DNA of 64,000 nucleotides, from contig CP006977.1 of the NCBI GenBank assembly GCA_000508305.1, positions 1,334,621-1,398,620 on the forward strand. Direction: 5' to 3'. Under the pieces are notes generated by a model. The model saw only the letters and a program-made list of their open reading frames with translations, was not told the origin of the DNA and did no database searches. Positions 58,441-64,000 of the stretch are shown here, one piece after another. Source of the DNA: Sulfolobus acidocaldarius SUSAZ (lineage in GTDB: Archaea > Thermoproteota > Thermoprotei_A > Sulfolobales > Sulfolobaceae). The position numbers and the translations under genes were made by a program. Position 1 is the stretch's first letter; each line of letters starts with the position of its first letter.

Positions 58441-58977
58441 TCACTCTTTGAGTTCTATTAGGTATGTCCCTAGGCTTATACCCCAAACCAACTCAGGGTA
58501 TACTATTAGCCTCTCTAAACCGCCATTACCTAGAGGTCCATACATTTTTCCCATATACAGGAACAGTGAAATCAGTGTTATTACTCCTAATACAGTCCAA
58601 AAGTAATTTCTTCTAATTGACGTAAATATTGCAGCTAGACCGCCGAAAAAGAAAGCTAATAGTGCGCCAATAAGGTGTGGGAGTCCGGTGGTCTCGGGAA
58701 AGAGACCGACTATTAGGGCTCCTATCCCGTTCAAGAGGACTAGGTATGACGCGTAGGAGAACACTTTCCTCATTAAGATCGACGCCACAATTACTAATAC
58801 TCCAAGAAGGGCTACCGATACGTTAAATATTATGGCAGTACTCCCAACACCTAGATCACTTATGTAGTTGTTTTTCACTGAGTACCCAGGGTATAAGGCT
58901 TCCGCTACTATCATCAGGATTAAAAACTGGGCTGTTCCGATTAAGGCTAAGTATCCTGCAACTTTACTTTCTTTCAT
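58441..58977 (-). CDS. DUF998-like membrane protein
   Basis: The 178-residue protein has about six helices. The first (VAGYLALIGTAQFLILMIVA) is followed by EALYPGYSVKNNYISDLGVG, which is close to the conserved loop of DUF998 membrane proteins (xxPGYxxxxxxISDLG), and the third loop has VGLFPETTGLPHLIGALLAF, also typical. Family function is unknown. The start is ATG at 58977, and an upstream AT-rich region is shared with the divergent membrane-protein gene at 59088. It is convergent with the pilin-like operon. Confidence 0.72.
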   Translation of the reverse strand: MKESKVAGYLALIGTAQFLILMIVAEALYPGYSVKNNYISDLGVGSTAIIFNVSVALLGVLVIVASILMRKVFSYASYLVLLNGIGALIVGLFPETTGLPHLIGALLAFFFGGLAAIFTSIRRNYFWTVLGVITLISLFLYMGKMYGPLGNGGLERLIVYPELVWGISLGTYLIELKE

Positions 58978-59087
58978 ATACTATTTTCTTTTGTTAGCTT
59001 ATATAACTGAAAAGCGGAGTGTTGTTGGTATAATCATGATGGATTATTGGAAAAGTATTAATTAGTATATAAACACAGGAAAATAAT

Positions 59088-59855
59088 GTGAATTGGAAAA
59101 AGAGGGCAAGTATAATATCAGTGCTTCTCCTTGTAAGCTTCTTAGCTTATGCCTTAGCTAAGAGTACGAGTTATCCTGTCTTAATCCTCTCTACAATCTC
59201 GGCTTTATCCTTCTGGTTCGCAATACTACTGTTAATCCCTGAGCGGTTTTATGACTCCACATTCTCTAGTGTAAAAAAGGGAAAGGCATACTGGATTACT
59301 TTCTCCTCTTATTTGATATTTCACTCCATCCTCTACGGGACTTTCCTCACAGTACTCCTAGGTTATATTGGCTTTTATCCCTATTTCAGCTGGGGTGTGG
59401 GATTTGCTGTTCCTCCTTCACCTATATATTTTATTTACTGGGTAGCCTCGAGTCCGGCTTTTTGGATGTTTATAGGTCCCTATGAGAGTGATATTCTCCC
59501 ATTCACTATGGTAATTGGTCTCATACTCGGTCTGCTCCTCAGTGCAAATGTTCAAAGCATAGTGGAATTGACTAAAAATGTGAGCGTGTCGAGGAGTAGA
59601 ATCTCCTCCTCTATTGTTGCCATACCCACACTTGGTATGATATCAGGTACAGCATGTTGCATTTCTCTACCGACAGTCATCCTCTTGTATGTCTCGCTCT
59701 CAATAGGTGCAGTTACCTCAGTCCTACCTGTGCTCTCATCTCCAGTTTACTTTAATTTTGTGTATTTTGGTCTACCTATTTTTTCCAGTGTAATTCTGTA
59801 TTATAACCTTGTGGAACTAAGGAGGATAAACAGAAAGGTATGTGAATTGAAGTGA
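59088..59855 (+). CDS. Hypothetical polytopic membrane protein
   Basis: The 255-residue protein has about seven hydrophobic helices (IISVLLLVSFLAYALAKS, LILSTISALSFWFAILLLIP, FSSYLIFHSILYGTFLTVLL, VGFAVPPSPIYFIYWVASSP, ILPFTMVIGLILGLLLSA, IPTLGMISGTACCISLPTVI, LYVSLSIGAVTSVLPVLS). A Cys pair in SGTACCISLPT lies in a helix, unusual for a generic membrane protein and reminiscent of metal or thiol transport. No family is recognised. The start is GTG at 59088. It is followed by about 110 bases before the convergent MDR gene. Confidence 0.5.
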   Translation: MNWKKRASIISVLLLVSFLAYALAKSTSYPVLILSTISALSFWFAILLLIPERFYDSTFSSVKKGKAYWITFSSYLIFHSILYGTFLTVLLGYIGFYPYFSWGVGFAVPPSPIYFIYWVASSPAFWMFIGPYESDILPFTMVIGLILGLLLSANVQSIVELTKNVSVSRSRISSSIVAIPTLGMISGTACCISLPTVILLYVSLSIGAVTSVLPVLSSPVYFNFVYFGLPIFSSVILYYNLVELRRINRKVCELK

Positions 59856-59965
59856 AACTCAAGTTGTATGATGGAAGGGATATCTGTAAAGATATGGGGA
59901 AAAAGTAGTTGTATCGAGGACAGACTCAATCACAGGGGAGATAAGAAAGTTAAAAACAGTTTCAG

Positions 59966-60961
59966 TCATTGGTTTCCTATGAATATCCTTCCGTCCCTCT
60001 CCTCATTAAATAATGACTTTACTGCTTCTACACCGTCTTTCAGATCGAATATCTTCCAAGTCTTGACCTTACAGTCCTTACACAAATCCAGTAATTCCAC
60101 AAAGTCTTTTCTGTTACCTCTGTTAACTCCCAAAATGCTTATGTGCTTTGAATAGAGCTGAGACAGGTTTACTTTTACCTCAGCTCCCAGGAGTGTCCCA
60201 AAGGTCACTAATTTCCCCCTTATCCCCACAACTGAGAAACTCTTCTCCCAGAATTTTTCTCCCAGTGAGTTAACCACCACATCACCCATTTTTCCGTTTG
60301 TGACCTCCTTTACTTTCTCCTCGACTTCATTATAGTCTACTACTAGGTCAGCCCCAAAGTCCCCGAGCCATTTCTTCCTACTAACTGCAACCACTTTGGC
60401 TCCAAATTTCTTAGCTAACTGTACTATAAACATTCCTGTATTTCCAGAGGCACCAAAAACAATTACCGTTTCACCTGGTCTCAGGTTAGCTTCCTTCAGA
60501 GAGTGGTATGCAGTAAGCCCTGCTACTGTTAGGCTAGCACCAAGTTCCCATGAATAACTCTCCGGAAGTTTGAACACATACTTCTCATCTAGTGATATGT
60601 ATTCAGCAAATCCTCCATTAGCGTCTACTCCCACTCTTCCTCCACTTCTACATACAGTCTCATAGCCTGACATACACATATCACAGGTACCGTCGAATAT
60701 CCTTCCATATATCGTGACCCTGTCCCCAGGTTTTACACTTCTGACATGTTCTCCGACTTTAACCACTTCTCCTGCAAATTCTACTCCAGGTATATGGGGT
60801 ATTGGATTTACCTTTAATGCCTCTATTGTGTAGTAATCTACCGGATTAACCCCTGCCAACTTAACTTTTATTAGGACGTCATGTTGCCCTACTGAGGGAT
60901 CTTTGTAGTCAACATACTTTAGGTTATTTAAACCGTTCTTATCAAAGGCCAGAGCCTTCAA
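59966..60961 (-). CDS. Medium-chain dehydrogenase/reductase (alcohol dehydrogenase-like)
   Basis: The 331-residue protein is a zinc-type MDR enzyme. The opening MKALAFDKNGLNNLKYVD, the GVEFAGEVVKVGEHVRSVKP region and the NAD(P)-binding VIVFGASGNTGMFIVQLAKK are clear. A structural-zinc-like cluster DMCMSGYETVCRSGG is kept. The first catalytic-zinc ligand, usually Cys at the start of the alcohol site, is replaced (GVNPVDYYTIEAL), so it may act like a quinone reductase or a non-zinc enoyl reductase. The start is ATG at 60961. It follows an M19 dipeptidase gene 20 bases upstream on the same strand. Confidence 0.82.
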   Translation of the reverse strand: MKALAFDKNGLNNLKYVDYKDPSVGQHDVLIKVKLAGVNPVDYYTIEALKVNPIPHIPGVEFAGEVVKVGEHVRSVKPGDRVTIYGRIFDGTCDMCMSGYETVCRSGGRVGVDANGGFAEYISLDEKYVFKLPESYSWELGASLTVAGLTAYHSLKEANLRPGETVIVFGASGNTGMFIVQLAKKFGAKVVAVSRKKWLGDFGADLVVDYNEVEEKVKEVTNGKMGDVVVNSLGEKFWEKSFSVVGIRGKLVTFGTLLGAEVKVNLSQLYSKHISILGVNRGNRKDFVELLDLCKDCKVKTWKIFDLKDGVEAVKSLFNEERDGRIFIGNQ

Positions 60962-60981
60962 ATTTGTTCTCCTCTAAACTA

Positions 60982-61920
60982 TTAGTTTTCAAAGTGTTTA
61001 AGAATTACTCTCATTGCGTTTTTCCATAATACTTCCTCGCTATGTCCATCTAGCATTTCAGACAATTCTTTCAATTTTAGGACGTTCTCAAATCCCTCAG
61101 GGACTTTTTGAATTCCCAGGAAGTCTGTCCCTATGGCTACGTATTCCCATCCAAAAGACTCACCAATGTACCTTATGTTTTCCACTAGACCACTAATTGT
61201 CGGTTCCTTAAGTGTCTCAACTATTGCTGTGACTCCTATAACTCCATTGGTCTTCACTATAGCCTCTATTTCCTCGTCGTCTAAGTTTCTTTTATGTTCC
61301 TTTAGCTTTCTAGCATTGCCGTGTGACACAATTATTGGTCTTTTACTTATTGAGGCTACGTCTAGTAGGGTCCTTTTACCGGCATGGGCTAAGTCAATTA
61401 TTATTCCAAGTGAGTTAGCTATCTTAACTAATTCTTCTCCCTCATCAGTTAACCCATAGTCTTTGTTAGACATGCATGCTGAGGCAAACTTGTTATCATA
61501 ATTCCATGTCAACCCTAGGTTATATACGTGCATTTCCTTAAGTAGGTAAATATCCTCGTAGTCCCTAAGTACGTCAGCTCCCTCTAAGGATAAAAGTACC
61601 TTTATTCCTGGCTTCTCTAAGTCCTCCTTTCTTCTCACAAGTGTGATGTAACCTCTCCTGTCGAGATAGTAGTAGAATTTGACTTGGTCAAGAAATAGGG
61701 AAAAGGAGAACGATGTTCCCCTGGTGGGTCTACCGTAGAGGTTACTCAGTTTGTAGCTCTTATCGTTGAGGGTGTCAATATGGGGGAATATTGAGCCAAA
61801 AATTAAACTGTCGAAATTACGTAGCATCTTTATACTTGATTGCTTTTGTTCCTCTTCAATTACATCTCTTCCCATTTGGTTTGAATATGCAAGGTCTTGG
61901 TGTAGATCTACTATCTTCAT
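60982..61920 (-). CDS. M19-family membrane dipeptidase-like protein
   Basis: The 312-residue protein has the metal-site motifs of renal/membrane dipeptidase: IVDLHQDLAYS (a HxD-type ligand pair), the bridging Glu in LLSLEGADVL, His in IIDLAHAGKRTLLDV and IIVSHGNARKLKEH, and the C-terminal Asp in YVAIGTDFLGIQ. It is a TIM-barrel hydrolase of dipeptides or beta-lactam-like bonds. Lacking a signal peptide, it probably acts in the cytosol despite the family name. The start is ATG at 61920. The MDR gene lies immediately downstream and is probably cotranscribed. Confidence 0.85.
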   Translation of the reverse strand: MKIVDLHQDLAYSNQMGRDVIEEEQKQSSIKMLRNFDSLIFGSIFPHIDTLNDKSYKLSNLYGRPTRGTSFSFSLFLDQVKFYYYLDRRGYITLVRRKEDLEKPGIKVLLSLEGADVLRDYEDIYLLKEMHVYNLGLTWNYDNKFASACMSNKDYGLTDEGEELVKIANSLGIIIDLAHAGKRTLLDVASISKRPIIVSHGNARKLKEHKRNLDDEEIEAIVKTNGVIGVTAIVETLKEPTISGLVENIRYIGESFGWEYVAIGTDFLGIQKVPEGFENVLKLKELSEMLDGHSEEVLWKNAMRVILKHFEN

Positions 61921-62007
61921 ATTTATATGAACTCTGAAAGGAATATATTTTTTCAGCCAAGTTTATGGAGTAAAATGTTTATAAGTTTTAATTAATTAAT
62001 TTATCAT

Positions 62008-62289
62008 ATGGACGAATTCAACAAAAAAGAAATTAATAATGAGCTTAGGGTCATGAAATTTCAGGTATTTGATGTGGAGTGTGGTAATTGTGTGTATAAA
62101 ATTAAGAGAGCCTTGGCTACCCTACCTAATGTCGTGGATATAAATATTACTCCAGATTTTGACAATTCCAAGGCTGTTGTTATTTTAAGGTATAAAGGTA
62201 ACCTTGACAAAAGAGAAATAGAGGAAATTCTGAAGGAAATTTCAGAGGAGTCGCCATATCATGAGTATAAGGCAGTGTGGGAGAGTTAG
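62008..62289 (+). CDS. Heavy-metal-associated (HMA) domain protein
   Basis: The 93-residue protein is a single HMA domain of the ferredoxin-like fold. The metal motif is FDVECGNCVYKIKRAL (CxxC), followed by VVDINITPDFDNSKAVVILR and a second helix KREIEEILKEISEE. It lacks the usual Met before the first Cys, and a short charged tail replaces extra domains. It could chaperone copper or another soft metal. The frame from ATG 62008 has a charged 16-residue extension before the domain; ATG 62053 is a possible shorter start. No transporter gene is adjacent. Confidence 0.75.
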   Translation: MDEFNKKEINNELRVMKFQVFDVECGNCVYKIKRALATLPNVVDINITPDFDNSKAVVILRYKGNLDKREIEEILKEISEESPYHEYKAVWES

Positions 62290-62629
62290 CCTGAGGGACA
62301 TAGTCCAGTAGAAGTATTTACAAAGGATGTTAGAAGTTCAGCGAGAGTGTTTTCATCAAACTTCATTTTACTTTTTATGCCCTTCTAACGAAATAGAGAT
62401 TTGTATATTACCCATAACTTAGTGAAAGATACGTACTTATGCTATTCAGTCGGCTTGTCATGGGTAAAGCCGATCCATAAGTTTTCTTTTGTGACTAAAA
62501 ATGTCTAAGCATTTCACGTTGGTTTTCTATTTTTAATATCAATATAGATTAGTGTAATCACTCGATGATCAGTTAGACTATACTCCGTTAGTTGAAAGTA
62601 GATTTAAAATTCTTCCTGAGTAAGATATT
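62290..62629. other. Gene-free stretch between the HMA and exchanger genes
   Basis: No convincing gene is seen in these 340 bases. A 26-codon minus-strand frame near 62288-62368 (MKFDENTLAELLTSFVNTST) has protein-like composition but is too short to call. A TTGATGA...CTGA pair on the minus strand lacks the second half of a C/D sRNA. Confidence 0.35.
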
Positions 62630-63562
62630 TTGAAAATGTTATTATTCTGGATCGAATTCATAGGTACTTTTATTGGTCTCTTTATCTCAGCAGAGCTGAT
62701 CGCTAAAGTTGCTGATGAATTAGAGGAAGTATTGGGTCAAGGGATTACGGGTGGTATACTTTTAGGGTTTATAACCGCACTTCCTGAAACAATATTTGTT
62801 ATAATAGCCTCTCTTGGGGGTAGTCTTGACGTAGCCTTTGGTTCAGCCATAGGGGGCAATATATTGTTGTTCACTGTGGGAGCAGGTCTGGTGGGAATTG
62901 TTTATTTTTGGAAGTGGAAAAACAACTTGGTAATGGACCAGGAGTACCAGGTGGAAAATAAATTTTTGATAATTAGTACGATAGCTCTAGTTTTAATCAC
63001 TCTTTATTCTAAGCTAAACGTGATATCTGGGGTCTGTCTCATTCTGATCTATGTTTACTACGTAATATATAGGCTGAGGAAATTCAAGAGGGATAAACTA
63101 GTTGCAAAAAAGGAGGTTGACTACGTTAAAATCTCAATTTTCATGGTTGTTGGGGCTATATTACTCATCATACTATCGCATTATTTCGTGGAACAGTTAG
63201 ACCAGATTTCCCTCAGTTTTGGAATTCCCGCTGTCTGGATATCTCTAGTTTTGTCACCTATAGCAGGTGAATTGGAGGAGAAGATCTCTGCATTTAGGCT
63301 TATAACACTCTCAAAGAAAGGTGGTTCCTTGTCCCTTTTGAGCTTCGTGGGTAGTAAGATAGAAAATAACACGGTTCTTTTAGGTATCATAGGATTATTT
63401 GGAGACTACGGTTTACGCCCAGTCATTCCAGAGATGGTATCATTAATTCTAGTTAATGTTTCTGTCTTGCGTGTGCTCTTTGATAGGAAATTAACTGTTT
63501 TGGAGTCATCATTACTAATAATTGCATATGTTGTTATAATTATTGCACTTTATTACATATGA
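62630..63562 (+). CDS. Sodium/calcium exchanger-family (CaCA) membrane protein
   Basis: The 310-residue protein has two inverted halves with alpha-repeat-like segments. The first is TGGILLGFITALPETIFVII followed by FGSAIGGNILLFTVGAGL. The second is SLVLSPIAGELEEKISAFRL followed by GSLSLLSFVGSKIENNTVLL. The ALPE and AGELEE acidic residues take the place of the cation-binding residues of CaCA antiporters. It probably exchanges Ca2+ or another cation for Na+ or H+ across the cytoplasmic membrane. TTG 62630 and ATG 62636 are both possible starts. About nine helices are predicted. Confidence 0.78.
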   Translation: MKMLLFWIEFIGTFIGLFISAELIAKVADELEEVLGQGITGGILLGFITALPETIFVIIASLGGSLDVAFGSAIGGNILLFTVGAGLVGIVYFWKWKNNLVMDQEYQVENKFLIISTIALVLITLYSKLNVISGVCLILIYVYYVIYRLRKFKRDKLVAKKEVDYVKISIFMVVGAILLIILSHYFVEQLDQISLSFGIPAVWISLVLSPIAGELEEKISAFRLITLSKKGGSLSLLSFVGSKIENNTVLLGIIGLFGDYGLRPVIPEMVSLILVNVSVLRVLFDRKLTVLESSLLIIAYVVIIIALYYI

Positions 63563-63658
63563 CAGAAAAATATTCTAAATAGTAGGATTCTCCTTAGTCT
63601 GGTTAAAGGTAATATGATATCTCTTACCTAAAACATTATATATAAAAGTATATAAGAT

Positions 63659-64000
63659 ATGGAAAGTAATAGTGTATTAAAAATGAGTATAATTGGCGCG
63701 CCAAGATCTTCCAGAAAGGTTCTTACACTCACTGTGAAGGGTCTCCCTCCTGATGTTTTGACTAAGGTTGTAGTAAACGGATTACCATACTACCTTTCAA
63801 ATGAGACTGTCACCTTTATAGAACCTATAATTTGGAAAGCCTCAAAGGTCATAAAGAAGAACAAGGTTTATGAACCTATCCAAAGCGAGGGTAGTGCTTC
63901 CCCTCCTGATAATGCCGAAATAGTTTATAGGGAGACTAGCACTATACCTGAGTACTGGTTAGAGAAGAAAATTGGTGGGAAATATAAAGTAAGCAAGATT
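63659..64000 (+). CDS. N-terminal part of a possible Hanks-type Ser/Thr kinase, runs off the window
   Basis: An open frame without stop continues to the last base (114 codons). It reads MESNSVLKMSIIGAPRSSRK, then a small beta-rich region VLTLTVKGLPPDVLTKVVVN (residues about 20-60), a linker, and finally IGGKYKVSKI at the window edge. That last segment is what the first strand of a eukaryotic-type kinase lobe looks like, just before the Gly-rich loop. In Sulfolobus such kinases include the archaellum-regulating ArnC and ArnD. The TATA-like run at 63636-63648 would place transcription start near 63668, so ATG 63683 may be the real start. Confidence 0.45.
   Translation, partial: MESNSVLKMSIIGAPRSSRKVLTLTVKGLPPDVLTKVVVNGLPYYLSNETVTFIEPIIWKASKVIKKNKVYEPIQSEGSASPPDNAEIVYRETSTIPEYWLEKKIGGKYKVSKI

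Noticed and set aside
59868-60155. 95-residue plus-strand frame overlapping the MDR gene
   Set aside because: It is mostly antisense to a clear MDR coding region and has no recognisable content.
62288-62386. Short minus-strand frame and a TTGATGA...CTGA pair
   Set aside because: The frame is only about 26 codons from its ATG, with no ribosome-binding site, and the RNA motif lacks a second half.

Overview
The window looks like a Sulfolobales chromosome, most probably Sulfolobus acidocaldarius or a close relative. The DNA is AT-rich, genes are tightly packed on both strands, GTG and TTG starts are common, and TATA boxes precede leaderless or short-leader genes. The gene content agrees: a Bax1-XPB pair, an archaeal Trm10, TldD/TldE, an erythrin-VIT1 protein, an MFS-MarR (BldR-type) operon, a UbiB kinase, and many surface proteins rich in Asn, Ser and Thr. 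No tRNA, rRNA or CRISPR array was seen.

Layout. 1-8.5 kb: a cut-off 3-hydroxyacyl-CoA dehydrogenase, a cupin, a tiny Cys-rich protein, a VIT-like membrane protein, a C/D-box sRNA, an adenosine-specific kinase-like protein, an AmmeMemoRadiSam radical-SAM enzyme, enoyl-CoA hydratase, protoheme farnesyltransferase and homoserine dehydrogenase. 8.5-21.6 kb: mostly housekeeping and metabolism (B3/B4 protein, TldD/TldE, UspA, biotin ligase, Sua5, a second C/D sRNA, NuoB, an M20 peptidase, erythrin-VIT1, a DHA2 exporter, pyruvate kinase, a Trm9-like methyltransferase). 21.6-27.9 kb: an overlapping operon (ubiquitin-like protein, helical-repeat protein, FAD oxidoreductase, helical protein), then divergent Bax1/XPB and a two-HTH AsnC-type regulator. 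27.9-40.3 kb: membrane and surface functions (M32 carboxypeptidase, a giant MMPL transporter, UbiB kinase, Hsp20, a LutAB-like pair, a large stalked surface protein). 40.5-47 kb: an MFS-MarR operon and assorted membrane and metabolic genes. 47.4-51.8 kb: trm10 between two paralogous genes of unknown function, then an S9 peptidase. 51.8-58.3 kb: the accessory region, with a split secreted-protein relic carrying an IS200/IS605 (TnpB) remnant, a divergent pair of pilin-like proteins, and a three-gene overlapping operon of large proteins with class III (PibD-type) signal peptides. 58.4-64 kb: membrane proteins, an MDR dehydrogenase, an M19 dipeptidase, an HMA-domain protein, a cation/Ca exchanger, and the start of what may be a Hanks-type protein kinase.

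The best candidate for an undescribed system is the 52.6-58.3 kb cluster. Three consecutive overlapping genes have N-termini that fit prepilin-peptidase (PibD) cleavage. Their ectodomains share modules, and no assembly ATPase or platform protein is nearby. Next to them is a divergent pair of pilin-like proteins that share another domain. Other notable observations are a homoserine dehydrogenase whose conserved N-terminus can only be reached from a non-canonical start (ATT at 8550, with GGTGA six bases upstream); two C/D-box sRNAs; a deletion derivative of a tnpB element plus a solo left end 11.5 kb away; and a shared operator-like palindrome before two DHA2 exporters. All functional statements rest on reading motifs by eye; no database search was run.
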